Position numbers and translations under genes: made by a program
Part shown: piece after piece, positions 18,275 through 26,931 of the stretch
How positions within the stretch are numbered: the first letter of the stretch is position 1
Layout: each line of letters opens with the position of its first letter
Notes under the pieces: generated by a model
The model's database searches: none
What the model was told of the DNA's origin: nothing
The model's input: the letters and a program-made list of their open reading frames with translations, nothing else
DNA from: Deltaproteobacteria bacterium
Lineage (GTDB): Bacteria > Desulfobacterota > Desulfomonilia > UBA1062
Assembly: GCA_018433085.1 (NCBI GenBank)
Contig: JAHDRW010000003.1
Location: 1 to 64,000, forward strand
Direction: 5' to 3'
DNA length: 64,000 nucleotides

Positions 18275-19390
18275 TTACGAGATATGCTCCAGCGCGATCC
18301 CGAACATCCGCCGGATGGGTTCTGCCGCGCCCCAGAGGAGCTGGTCTCCCACGGTGTAGCAGGTGAGGTATTCCCCGCCCATGTTGAGCTTGCGGATCCT
18401 GCCCACCGGGACATCGAGCCCGCCGGTCACCGCCGCCGGAGTCAGGCGCTTCAAGGTCTCTTCCTTGGTGTTGGGGACCACCTTCACCCATTCGTTGTCG
18501 TTGTCGATGATGGCGACGATATCATCCAGGGGCAGATCCTTCGTGAGCTTGATGGTGAACGCCTGGGAGTGGCAGCGCATGGAACCGACCCGCGCACAGA
18601 TCCCGTCGATGGGGATGGGGCTCTTCGTGCCGAGGATCTTGTTGGTCTCGGCAATGCCCTTCCATTCTTCCCTGCTCTGGCCGTTTTCCAGCGCGGAGTC
18701 GATCCAGGGCAGCACGCTGCCCGCCAGGGGGAACCCGAAGTTTTCCTTCGGGAACGAGGGGTCGTGCATGGCGCCCAGTACTCGCTTGTCGAGGTCCAGT
18801 GCCGCGGAGGCCGGATCGTCCAGGAGGTCTTCTGACTGCCTGCTGATAAAGGCCATCTGCTCGATGAGCTCGCGCATGTTCTTGGCGCCCGCGCCGGATG
18901 CCGCCTGGTAGGTCATGGAGGTTATCCACTCCACGAGGCCCTTATGGAACAGGCCGCCCAGCCCCATGAGCATGAGGCTCACGGTGCAGTTGCCCCCGAT
19001 ATAGTTCTTGATGCCTCTGTGCAGGGCGTTGTCGATCACCGCTCGGTTCACCGGGTCGAGCACGATGATGCTGTCGTCCTGCATGCGCATGGCTGAGGAT
19101 GCATCGATCCAGTAGCCGTCCCACCCGGCCTTTCTCAGTTCGGGATAGACTTTTTTGGTATGGTCGCTGCCCTGGCACGTAACGATGATATCGGTAGTTT
19201 TCAGCTCCTCGATGTCGTAGGCATCCTTCAGGGGAGGGATGTCGAGACCGATGGCAGGGCCTTTTTGCCCCACCTGGGAGGTGGTGAAGAAGATCGGCTC
19301 GAACCCGCTGAAATCCTTTTCCGCGATCATCCGGTCCATGAGGACCGAACCGACCATGCCGCGCCAGCCGATAAATCCTGCTCGTACCAT
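18275..19390 (-). CDS. asd: Aspartate-semialdehyde dehydrogenase
   Basis: This 371-residue enzyme reduces aspartyl phosphate to aspartate semialdehyde with NADPH, the branch to lysine/DAP, threonine and methionine. It belongs to the E. coli-type class: the Rossmann start [14 protein letters not shown], catalytic Cys135 in [13 protein letters not shown] (same number as E. coli), [10 protein letters not shown], and [12 protein letters not shown] with the proton-transfer histidine. The C-terminal [16 protein letters not shown]-like block is intact. I chose the ATG at 19390, preceded by GGAAAGGA. The gene is monocistronic. Confidence 0.96.
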   Translation of the reverse strand: MVRAGFIGWRGMVGSVLMDRMIAEKDFSGFEPIFFTTSQVGQKGPAIGLDIPPLKDAYDIEELKTTDIIVTCQGSDHTKKVYPELRKAGWDGYWIDASSAMRMQDDSIIVLDPVNRAVIDNALHRGIKNYIGGNCTVSLMLMGLGGLFHKGLVEWITSMTYQAASGAGAKNMRELIEQMAFISRQSEDLLDDPASAALDLDKRVLGAMHDPSFPKENFGFPLAGSVLPWIDSALENGQSREEWKGIAETNKILGTKSPIPIDGICARVGSMRCHSQAFTIKLTKDLPLDDIVAIIDNDNEWVKVVPNTKEETLKRLTPAAVTGGLDVPVGRIRKLNMGGEYLTCYTVGDQLLWGAAEPIRRMFGIALEHIS

Positions 19391-19829
19391 GTGACCATCC
19401 TTTCCGTGACGTATTTGTATCGGCCGGGGGTCTCTTGGAGCCGCCTTCCCGGGCCGAGAGATGAAAAGCTTGTGCGCTGCCTTTGTTGAAGAAGGGGCGC
19501 ACTTTTTATCAGATTCACATACCGGGAAACCGACCATAAATCAATGGGCGGTACCAGCCGCCTCTACCTGGTGCATCGCGATGCAGGGAATGAAAATCGA
19601 TCCCCTTCCGACACCTTGCTGAAGCTCATCCGGTAGATGACCGTCAACAGTATTCTCTGCCACAAAGGCACTTTCTCGGCCGGGAGATGCCGCCTTTCGC
19701 CGACCGCGGCAGCGATTTCGGCGATCTTCTCTTCGGCCTGCATGAAGAGCCTGTGCCGGGTTTCTTCCGGTCCCGGTATTGTAAAAAATGGTCGTGTCGA
19801 TATCGTTTTTCTCCCGGCTTTCTCTTCCC
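19391..19829. other. Region between asd and the MFS gene
   Basis: This 440-base region has no family-level coding signal. The only candidate is the small minus-strand frame at 19564-19743. Confidence 0.4.
19564..19743 (-). CDS. Possible small protein downstream of the MFS gene
   Basis: A 59-codon frame opens with M-Q-A-E-E-K-I-A-E-I-A-A-A-V and includes W-Q-R-I-L-L-T-V-I-Y. Its first 45 codons show G/C-biased third positions like true genes here, and it follows the MFS gene in the same direction after 86 bases. Against it, there is no clear ribosome-binding site, and the last 15 codons lose the bias, which could mean a frameshifted remnant. Confidence 0.3.
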   Translation of the reverse strand: MQAEEKIAEIAAAVGERRHLPAEKVPLWQRILLTVIYRMSFSKVSEGDRFSFPASRCTR

Positions 19830-21113
19830 TTATCCGGCGTCAATCCCCAGGGGCAGGCTTTCTCTCTGCCGTGACCTTCGGAAGGAGAGGGCCAGGAGGA
19901 AGCCTGCGGCCAGGAATGCGGCCTCGATCTGCAGGGCTGCGGCAAAGCTCCCGGTCGTGTCCTTGATGAGCGCGAGCATGAATGGGCCTGCGATTCCGCC
20001 CAGGCCGCATGCGCTGAATATCACGCCGTAGATCTTGCCGATGTGGGCATGGCCGAACTCGTCGGCGGCAAAGGCGGGCATGCAGGCGAGCCCGCCGCCG
20101 TAGCACGCCATGATGTAGAAGGCGGCCAGGGAAAAGATCGCGATGTGGCTGCTCTGCGCCAGGAGGAGGTATCCGGCAGCCTGGGTGGCGAAGAGGATCG
20201 CGAACACCCTCCAGCGGCCCACGGCGTCCGAGAGCCACGCCCACAACAGCCTTCCGGCCCCGTTGAACAGGGCCGCCACCGCCACGATGCTGCCCGATGC
20301 GATGACGATGGCGTTCATCCTTTGGGGCGTTGCCTCGCCGGAGACCCCGGAGATCATCACGTCCTGTGCCATGGGCGAGAGCTGTGATATCAGGCCAAGC
20401 CCGGCGGTGACCGCGATGAACATCATGACCCAGAGGAGCCAGAACCTCCGGGTTCTTATGGCCTGGGAAAAGGTGAATGACGGAGCAGTCGGAGCATCGA
20501 CCGGCACATCGGGGCCGGTTCCGGCGGGCGTCCACCCCGGAGGCGGGTTGCGGAGGAAGAGCACCGCCCCGGTCACCAGCAGAAGGCTCACCCCTCCCCA
20601 GAGAAAGAAGACCCGGGCCACGCCCAGTGAAAGGATGAGGGCAGGACCGATATTGCCCATGACGAACGAGCCCAGGCCGTAGCCCATGACGGCGAGCCCG
20701 GTGACCAGCCCCCGCTTGTCCGGGAACCAGTGGATCAGGGTGGTCACCGGGGTGACATAACCGAATCCCCCGCCCAGACCCGCGACCAGTCCATAGGCGA
20801 TATAGAGGAGCGGGACGCTCTGCGCTGCGTTGGCAACTCCCGCCAGGATCAGCCCCGATCCGAACAGCACCGCCCCGGTGAGCCCCACGAGCCGGGGCCC
20901 CTTCCTGTCCACCAGGGCACCGCCCGCAGCCACGGAAAAGGCGAACATGACCGCATAGATCATGAAGGCGCCCTGGGTCACGGTCTCCGACCAGCCATGG
21001 GAAGTCATCATGGGATTCTTGAAGATGGACCAGGCATATACCGTGCCCAGGCAGAGCTGCATGACCACCGCCGCTACGGCAATCCACCAGCGCCTGTTCT
21101 CGGGATCGTTCAT
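19830..21113 (-). CDS. MFS transporter, oxalate/formate antiporter (OFA) type
   Basis: This 427-residue membrane protein has about 12 hydrophobic segments. OFA-type features are the opening W-W-I-A-V-A-A-V-V-M-Q-L-C-L-G-T-V-Y-A-W-S, the loop D-R-K-G-P-R between helices 2 and 3, H-W-F-P-D-K-R-G-L in the first half, and the central cytoplasmic loop before F-S-Q-A-I-R-T-R-R-F-W. OFA members exchange small carboxylates such as oxalate/formate; others import monocarboxylates. Substrate not predictable. The ATG follows GGGGAGG. No catabolic partner gene is adjacent. Confidence 0.87.
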   Translation of the reverse strand: MNDPENRRWWIAVAAVVMQLCLGTVYAWSIFKNPMMTSHGWSETVTQGAFMIYAVMFAFSVAAGGALVDRKGPRLVGLTGAVLFGSGLILAGVANAAQSVPLLYIAYGLVAGLGGGFGYVTPVTTLIHWFPDKRGLVTGLAVMGYGLGSFVMGNIGPALILSLGVARVFFLWGGVSLLLVTGAVLFLRNPPPGWTPAGTGPDVPVDAPTAPSFTFSQAIRTRRFWLLWVMMFIAVTAGLGLISQLSPMAQDVMISGVSGEATPQRMNAIVIASGSIVAVAALFNGAGRLLWAWLSDAVGRWRVFAILFATQAAGYLLLAQSSHIAIFSLAAFYIMACYGGGLACMPAFAADEFGHAHIGKIYGVIFSACGLGGIAGPFMLALIKDTTGSFAAALQIEAAFLAAGFLLALSFRRSRQRESLPLGIDAG

Positions 21114-21597
21114 TTCCTGCCTCCCCTCATACCATGAATTTCAAGCGATCCGCGTAAGCATAGTGCCGAAGGAATACCCCTGTAAAGGTGAATGTTACCG
21201 TGCGGGGAGCCATCCTGCCCGCCTGTTTCCGGGCATCACCTGTAAAACGATCATCCGGAAATAAGCGTGCCCTATCATTTCTCACTACGCTTGTACCCTT
21301 TCCAAGCAGGCATGTGGAAAAACCGAGAGGCCGGGCATATCGGCGGCAGATGCGACGAGCTGCGCGGTTCCGGCAAATATTCACTCGCTGAGAAAGATGG
21401 AAAAGGATATCCATTACTTATGGGGCATAGAAACAACCAACAATTTGTTTGGAATGGCTATTTATGCAAAAAAATAAAAATTATGCTGGATATACAAGGT
21501 ATTGCAATGCTATCCTCAAAAAGGCATGCAAGGTGCCGTTGGTTCGGTGTGTGTTTTTATATAAATCCTCAGCGATGAGGTGAGAGGAGAAAACGTG
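21114..21597. other. AT-rich upstream region of the binding-protein gene
   Basis: No gene is supported. The 180 bases before the binding-protein start are clearly more AT-rich than the surroundings (runs such as AAAAAAATAAAAATTATG near 21470), likely a regulated promoter region; I could not place a consensus promoter. Confidence 0.45.
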
Positions 21598-22824
21598 ATG
21601 AAAAAATGTTTTTGTGCATTGATGGTGGTTTCGTCTTTTTTGCTGGCGTCGTTCATCCCGTGTGCTGCTGCGGAACGGGGCTTTGATGACAAGGAGATCC
21701 GGATAGCCCAGTTCGGCCCGCAGACAGGCCCTGCAGCCCCATGGGGAGCGGTTGCGAGGGGATCTGCCTTCCTGTTCGATTTGGTCAATGAAGAGGGGGG
21801 GATCCACGGCAGAAAAATAAAGTATTTTCTGCGCGATGATCAGTACAACCCTGAACTGACAGAGAAGATCGTGAAGGATCTGGTGGAGAATCACGGGATT
21901 TTTGCCTTCACGGGCGGGGTCACGGGACGGAGCAACAAGGTCAAAACATACCTCGCGGACAACAGGATTCTCTGGGTTGTTCCCGGAACTGCGGCCATGA
22001 ACACGGTCGGTGATCGGGAAGGCGGTATTCCGTGTCCCTACCGGTTCTGCTCTTACCCCCTGTTCCAGGACGAGGCGAGCATCGTGACCCGGTATGCGGT
22101 CAAGAAGCTCGGCCACAAGAAGATCGCGGTCTTCCACCAGAATGACCACTTCGGGAAAGAAGGACTGGAGGGATGCCAGAAGCGCCTGGAAACATACGGT
22201 TTGAAGGTGGTCGCGACAGTCCCGGTCGAGCCCACGGAAAAAGACCTTTCGCAGAAGATGCAGATCCTGAAGGATTCCGGTGCCGAGTCCGTGCTCATGT
22301 GGGTGAACCCGACCCTGGCCGTCATAGCGCTCAAGACCTGTCAGGCCATGCAGTATAAGCCGCAATGGATCGCGTTCGACGGGCTTTCGGACTACAGGCT
22401 GATGCACCATATATCGGGAGGTCTGTTCGAAGGGACCATCACCGCTGCGTTCACCCCCCCTCCGGACTCCAACGATCCCCTTATCACAAGATACCGGGAG
22501 GCGGCGGCGAGGCTCGCATCGAAAGGCGTTGACGCCTGGGGCATGAAAGAGACATTCTCGACGTATTTCCTCGCGGGCATCATCTTCGCGGAGCCCCTGG
22601 TCGATGCACTGAAAAAGGTCGGCCCCAACCTCAGCACCAAAGCGGTCATAAACGAGCTGAACAAGTTCAATAACTGGAAGGGGGTCGGGGCTCCCATTAC
22701 CTGGACGAGTACCTGCCACCAGGGGACGGATTCGGTACAGATCCAGAAGTGCGGTCCCGGTGGATCGTACATTCTGCTCCAGGACTGGACGTCGAACGAT
22801 CTGGCGACCTGGAAGACTTACTGA
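21598..22824 (+). CDS. Branched-chain amino-acid-type ABC substrate-binding protein
   Basis: This 408-residue periplasmic protein (LivJ/LivK-like, type I fold) has a signal peptide ending C-A-A-A near residue 25. It continues with the family start IRIAQFGPQTGPAAPWG, the N-E-E-G-G-I-H-G-R-K block, and H-K-K-I-A-V-F-H-Q-N-D-H-F-G-K in the second lobe. The start ATG at 21598 follows GAGGAGA; ATG 21580 lies upstream of that site. No permease or ATPase gene is nearby, so it either feeds a distant LIV-type transporter or acts as a sensor ligand-binding protein. A strong terminator follows. Confidence 0.88.
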   Translation: MKKCFCALMVVSSFLLASFIPCAAAERGFDDKEIRIAQFGPQTGPAAPWGAVARGSAFLFDLVNEEGGIHGRKIKYFLRDDQYNPELTEKIVKDLVENHGIFAFTGGVTGRSNKVKTYLADNRILWVVPGTAAMNTVGDREGGIPCPYRFCSYPLFQDEASIVTRYAVKKLGHKKIAVFHQNDHFGKEGLEGCQKRLETYGLKVVATVPVEPTEKDLSQKMQILKDSGAESVLMWVNPTLAVIALKTCQAMQYKPQWIAFDGLSDYRLMHHISGGLFEGTITAAFTPPPDSNDPLITRYREAAARLASKGVDAWGMKETFSTYFLAGIIFAEPLVDALKKVGPNLSTKAVINELNKFNNWKGVGAPITWTSTCHQGTDSVQIQKCGPGGSYILLQDWTSNDLATWKTY

Positions 22825-22884
22825 GGGCGAAAGCGGGTTTTTTTGCTTTCATCCCCATAGCGCAACCACTTCCCTGACATCTCC

Positions 22885-22940
22885 GCTCCGGGGCCGGCGG
22901 GTATCCGCGATGCCCGCCGGCCCCGGAGCATTCCTTTTCC
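22885..22940 (+). terminator. Strong hairpin terminator after the binding-protein gene
   Basis: A perfect 17-base GC-rich stem (22885-22901 with 22913-22929) and an 11-base loop are followed by ATTCCTTTTCCC. It starts 60 bases past the stop codon. Confidence 0.7.
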
Positions 22941-23082
22941 CGCCCCATCTCACGGCCCGGCCGCTCTGCCCGTTTCTGATTTTTTCCATTGAAAATCCAA
23001 TCCGGACGGCATTATCTTATCAATCCGGCATCACGGAATATTGACCGGAATAATCGATGCATCGAGAGAGGGATGGAGAACC

Positions 23083-23571
23083 ATGGTCAAAGAACGAAGC
23101 GACAGGGATGACAGCGGCATGTCTTCAGCCGAAAACAGGGAAGCACAGCCCTTTCAGGGGCCGGTGCTCTTTTATAACGATACGGTCATCGATCACTTCA
23201 CCAATCCGCGCAATGTGGGAGAGATGAAGTCTGACGAGGCGGACGGATACGCCTTGGTGGGAGACCCCTCGTGCGGTGATCAGATGAAGCTCTGGATCAG
23301 GGTGGGCTCCGGCAGGATAACCGATATCAGGTTCAAGTCGTTCGGATGCCCCGGCGCGATCGCGACGAGCAGCATGGCCACGAGCATGGTCCTCGGGAAA
23401 ACCCTGGAAGAAGCCGCAGAGCTGACGGACGACGATGTCGTCAGGGCCCTGGGCGGTATCCCCGAAGACAAGAAGCACTGCTCTCTGCTGGGGATCATGG
23501 CCCTGCAGAAGGCCATAGACGATTACCTGCTGGGCAGGATGTGCGCGGAAAGCTGCGATGATTTATCTTGA
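23083..23571 (+). CDS. NifU/IscU-type iron-sulfur scaffold protein
   Basis: This 162-residue protein has the IscU fold with the three cluster ligands C64 (DPSCGDQM), C89 (FGCPGAIA) and C133 (KKHCSLLG), plus the regulatory Asp66. It has a 28-residue charged N-terminal extension not found in E. coli IscU and lacks the LPPVK chaperone motif, which is typical of NifU-N/anaerobe scaffolds. The ATG at 23083 has GGAGA nearby; an upstream TTG at 23041 is possible. It overlaps the cysteine desulfurase gene by 14 bases, so the two form the sulfur donor/scaffold pair. Confidence 0.9.
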   Translation: MVKERSDRDDSGMSSAENREAQPFQGPVLFYNDTVIDHFTNPRNVGEMKSDEADGYALVGDPSCGDQMKLWIRVGSGRITDIRFKSFGCPGAIATSSMATSMVLGKTLEEAAELTDDDVVRALGGIPEDKKHCSLLGIMALQKAIDDYLLGRMCAESCDDLS

Positions 23572-24706
23572 TCACAACGCCACCACGCCAATATCCCCAC
23601 CGGTGCTTCAGACCATGATGCCGTTCTTTCAGGAGAACTTCGGCAATGCATCGAGCTTCTGCCGGGCCGGACGCATTGCCAGGGCGGGCCTCGAAGAGGC
23701 ACGGGCTTGTATCGCAGCGGTCATTCGCTCGTCACCGGAGGAGATCGTTTTCACCGGCTCGGGCACCGAGGCGGACAACCTGGCGATACGGGGAGTGTGC
23801 AGGGCGTTCTGCGGCCGGAGGTGTCATATCGTCACCTCGTCCATCGAGCACCACGCGGTGCTGAAAACCTGCGAGGACCTGGAGGAGCAGGGCACGGCGG
23901 TGACCCGCCTTCCCGTGGACTCCCGCGGCGTGGTGGACCCCGATCAGGTGCTTCAGAGCCTGACCCCCGACACCGTGCTAATCAGTATCATGGCCGCAAA
24001 CAACGAAACAGGGGTGCTTCAGCCGATAGAGGCGATCAGCGGGATCGCCCGGAGCAGGGGAATCCTTTTTCATACCGATGCGGTACAGGCGTTCGGGAAG
24101 GTCCCCGTCAATGTCGATGATCTCGACATCGATCTCATGACGCTCTCCGCGCACAAGATATACGGCCCGAAAGGGGTCGGCGCACTGTATGTCAGGAAAG
24201 GCTCGGCCATAGCCCCGGTCCTGACCGGCGGCTCTCACGAGCGGGGAAAGCGGGCAGGAACGGAGAATATAGCCGCCATAGCGGGGTTTGCAAAGGCCGC
24301 TGAGCTGGCAGGGAAAAATCTTGCAGAAGACGCCGTAAACATGGCCGCCCTGAGAGACGCCTTCGAGGAACAGGTCATGCAGCGCATTGCCCAGGTCAGG
24401 GTCAACGGCCGGGATGCCCCCCGCGTTCCCAATACATCGAGCATGAGCTTTGCATCCGTGGACGGTGAATCCATACTCCTGCACCTGGACCTCAAGGGGA
24501 TCTGCGCCTCCACCGGCTCGGCGTGCGCGACCGGTTCTGCCCAGCCCTCCCACGTAATGCGCGCCATGGGCCTGAGTCCGATGGACGCCCAGTCCACCAT
24601 CCGGTTCTCCCTGGGCAGGGACACCAGCCAGGGGGATCTGGACTTCACGGTCCGGGTACTTGCGGATGCCATTTCAAAGCTCCGGCACATCTCCAGTACG
24701 GCCTGA
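23558..24706 (+). CDS. Cysteine desulfurase (NifS/IscS family)
   Basis: This 382-residue PLP enzyme mobilises sulfur from cysteine as a persulfide for cluster assembly on the NifU-like protein. Landmarks are the start M-I-Y-L-D-H-N-A-T-T, the S-S-I-E-H-H motif (residues 94-99), the PLP lysine K200 in LSAHKIYGPKG, and the mobile-loop cysteine C323 in STGSACATGS, all intact. Gene order is scaffold then desulfurase, the reverse of the isc operon, and there is no IscR, IscA or HscAB nearby. That matches the minimal two-gene systems of many anaerobes. Confidence 0.93.
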   Translation: MIYLDHNATTPISPPVLQTMMPFFQENFGNASSFCRAGRIARAGLEEARACIAAVIRSSPEEIVFTGSGTEADNLAIRGVCRAFCGRRCHIVTSSIEHHAVLKTCEDLEEQGTAVTRLPVDSRGVVDPDQVLQSLTPDTVLISIMAANNETGVLQPIEAISGIARSRGILFHTDAVQAFGKVPVNVDDLDIDLMTLSAHKIYGPKGVGALYVRKGSAIAPVLTGGSHERGKRAGTENIAAIAGFAKAAELAGKNLAEDAVNMAALRDAFEEQVMQRIAQVRVNGRDAPRVPNTSSMSFASVDGESILLHLDLKGICASTGSACATGSAQPSHVMRAMGLSPMDAQSTIRFSLGRDTSQGDLDFTVRVLADAISKLRHISSTA

Positions 24707-24820
24707 TTCGGGTATGGTCATCATCAGGGGTCAGATGGTTCGAGGGTCTCTTGCGATCGTCCCGGCCCGCCTCTTTTTAAGAAAGAAATGTGAACCCGTC
24801 CCCGAATCGGAATGTAAAAC

Positions 24821-24841
24821 AATTGTAATCTAATTGTAATC
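24821..24841. promoter_or_regulatory. Direct repeat in an AT-rich promoter region
   Basis: AATTGTAATC occurs twice, starting at 24821 and 24832, exactly one helical turn apart. It sits in a short AT-rich island 90 bases before the radical SAM gene. This suggests a regulator site; the regulator is unknown. Confidence 0.4.
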
Positions 24842-24929
24842 CTATTTTGAATTCAAATATTTAGGTTGTGCGGCGGCTGCCGGGTGCTCTATGCCTTCAA
24901 AGTATGTCCAGACGTCAAGGAGAACACGC

Positions 24930-26675
24930 ATGAACTCAGACAGCCCCGTGCATCCGCTCGGTTCCCAGGCGAGGATCCTTCTCACCAGCGTATTCGGCCC
25001 GTTCGCACAGGACGACGAATACGGCAGCCGCGCCATCAACCCCATGGAGCTCTACCACAACCAGGTCACCCGGGAGCAGGGGCCTTTCTCGCTGCGCATG
25101 TTCCACCGCTCGTTCGGTCTCATCCTCATGAAGGAGAACATCGACGCGCCATGCACGCTGCTGGACTTCCCCGACCTCGAGCGCTTCGAGCAGGAGATCT
25201 CGGGCAATGCGTACGACATCGTGGGCATCAGCGCCATCATGCCCAACATCGGCAAGGTGAAGAAGATGTGCGAGCTGATCCGTGCCCGCCTGCCCCATGC
25301 CGTGATTGTCGTCGGGGGGCACATAGCGAACGCCGGAGGCATCAGGGAGCGCCTCGGAGCCGACCATATCTGCCGGGGCGACGGCGTGCGCTGGTTCCGC
25401 AGATTTCTGGGCCTGGACGGGAACTCCCCGATCAGACACCCCTATGTGCCCTCAGGGTTCGGCACCCGGATCCTGGGCATCGGGGTGAAGGACGACCCCG
25501 AGAGTACCGCCGCGATCCTGATCCCCTCGGTGGGGTGCCCCGTGGGCTGCAACTTCTGCTCCACCTCGGCCCTGTTCGGGGGCAAGGGCAAGTTCATCAA
25601 CTTCTACGAGACCGGAGACGAGCTCTTCGCGGTCATGAACGGTCTGGAGAAAAGGCACGGCGTGCAGTCGTTCTTTGTCATGGACGAAAACTTCCTGCTG
25701 CACAGGAGCCGGGCACTGAGGCTGCTCGAGCTCATGGAGGAGCAGGGCAAGTCGTGGTCCCTGTTCGTCTTCTCTTCGGCCAGGGTCCTGCAGTCGTATT
25801 CCATCGAGCAGCTGGTGCGCCTGGGCATCTCCTGGGTGTGGATGGGGCTCGAGGGAGAGGAGAGCTCCTACCGCAAGCTCAACGGGGTCGACACCCGGGA
25901 GCTGGTGCGCGAGCTGCAGTCCCACGGCATTCGCGTCCTGGGCTCCACCATCATCGGGCTGGAAACCCATACCCCGCACAACATGGGCGCCGTGATCGAC
26001 TATGCCGTAAATCACGATACGGTCTTTCACCAGTTCATGCTCTACACGCCCATCCCGGGCACGCCCCTGTATGAGGAGCACCGGAAGAACGGCACCCTGC
26101 TGGGTGAGGGCGAGCGGCCCGCAGCCGACAACCATGGGCAGTACCGGTTCAACTACATCCATGAGCACATCAGGGACGGACAGGAAACCGGGTTCCTCAA
26201 GGACGCCTTCACCCGCGACTTTCAGGTGAACGGGCCCAGCCTGGCCAGGATGATCCGGGTCATGATCAGCGGTTTGGAGCGCTACCGGAATCACCCGGAC
26301 GCATGCATCCGGAAGAGGTACCGGCGCGAGACGCGTGAGCTCGGGGCAACCTATGCCGCGGCCCTGTGGGCCATGGCGAGCTGGTACCGGGCCGACAGGC
26401 GGATGCACGCAAGGCTCAAGGACCTGCTGAAAGACCTCTACGCCCTGTGCGGATGGAAGGCCCGGATCGCGGCCCCGCTCATGGGGATATTCGCCCGGTT
26501 CGCCATCGGCCGGGAGCAGAGGCGCCTGGAGAGCGGATGGACCTACGAGCCGCCCACCTTCTGCGAGAAGAACGCCCGCGCCCTGGAGCTGGAAAGTCCC
26601 GTGCCCGCCCGAGAAAGGCCCGTACCCGTGGGGCAGCCCGTGTTCACCCCTCAGGCCGCATCCCGGCAGTCCTGA
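24930..26675 (+). CDS. B12-binding-domain radical SAM protein
   Basis: This 581-residue protein has an N-terminal cobalamin-binding-like Rossmann domain (about 15-165, with D-I-V-G-I-S-A-I-M-P-N-I and V-I-V-V-G-G-H-I-A-N). The radical SAM core follows, with C203-x3-C207-x2-C210 in GCPVGCNFCST. The C-terminal 150 residues are helical and basic. The ATG at 24930 follows CAAGGAGAA. Members of this class methylate or rearrange unreactive carbons, or build lipids and pigments; the product cannot be told. A second protein of the same architecture lies immediately downstream, suggesting consecutive steps. Confidence 0.85.
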   Translation: MNSDSPVHPLGSQARILLTSVFGPFAQDDEYGSRAINPMELYHNQVTREQGPFSLRMFHRSFGLILMKENIDAPCTLLDFPDLERFEQEISGNAYDIVGISAIMPNIGKVKKMCELIRARLPHAVIVVGGHIANAGGIRERLGADHICRGDGVRWFRRFLGLDGNSPIRHPYVPSGFGTRILGIGVKDDPESTAAILIPSVGCPVGCNFCSTSALFGGKGKFINFYETGDELFAVMNGLEKRHGVQSFFVMDENFLLHRSRALRLLELMEEQGKSWSLFVFSSARVLQSYSIEQLVRLGISWVWMGLEGEESSYRKLNGVDTRELVRELQSHGIRVLGSTIIGLETHTPHNMGAVIDYAVNHDTVFHQFMLYTPIPGTPLYEEHRKNGTLLGEGERPAADNHGQYRFNYIHEHIRDGQETGFLKDAFTRDFQVNGPSLARMIRVMISGLERYRNHPDACIRKRYRRETRELGATYAAALWAMASWYRADRRMHARLKDLLKDLYALCGWKARIAAPLMGIFARFAIGREQRRLESGWTYEPPTFCEKNARALELESPVPARERPVPVGQPVFTPQAASRQS

Positions 26676-26702
26676 TCAGCACGCGAAAGAGGTTGAAGAC
26701 TC

Positions 26703-26724
26703 CCGCCGGCCTTGGGCCGGGCGG
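26703..26724 (+). terminator. Hairpin after the first radical SAM gene
   Basis: A 9-base-pair GC stem (CCGCCGGCC with GGCC-G-GGCGG, one bulged G) and a 3-base loop are followed by CCCTTTC. It lies 28 bases after the stop; the T content downstream is low. Confidence 0.4.
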
Positions 26725-26931
26725 CCCTTTCACGAGTTCCCCCGGCGCGTCCCCGGCCGCCGCGTGTACAAACCCCCGCACGTAACACCCGGGTTGATAT
26801 TATCCTGGGAGTGGCTATTATCTTTCTCGATGCGGCTTCTGAACAATGATGCGAAGAGCAGCCATTGATATCAGAGGGATATCCGATCATCCACCAAAAA
26901 GGCAGTGAACGGAAAGGAAGCGCGGCAGGAG

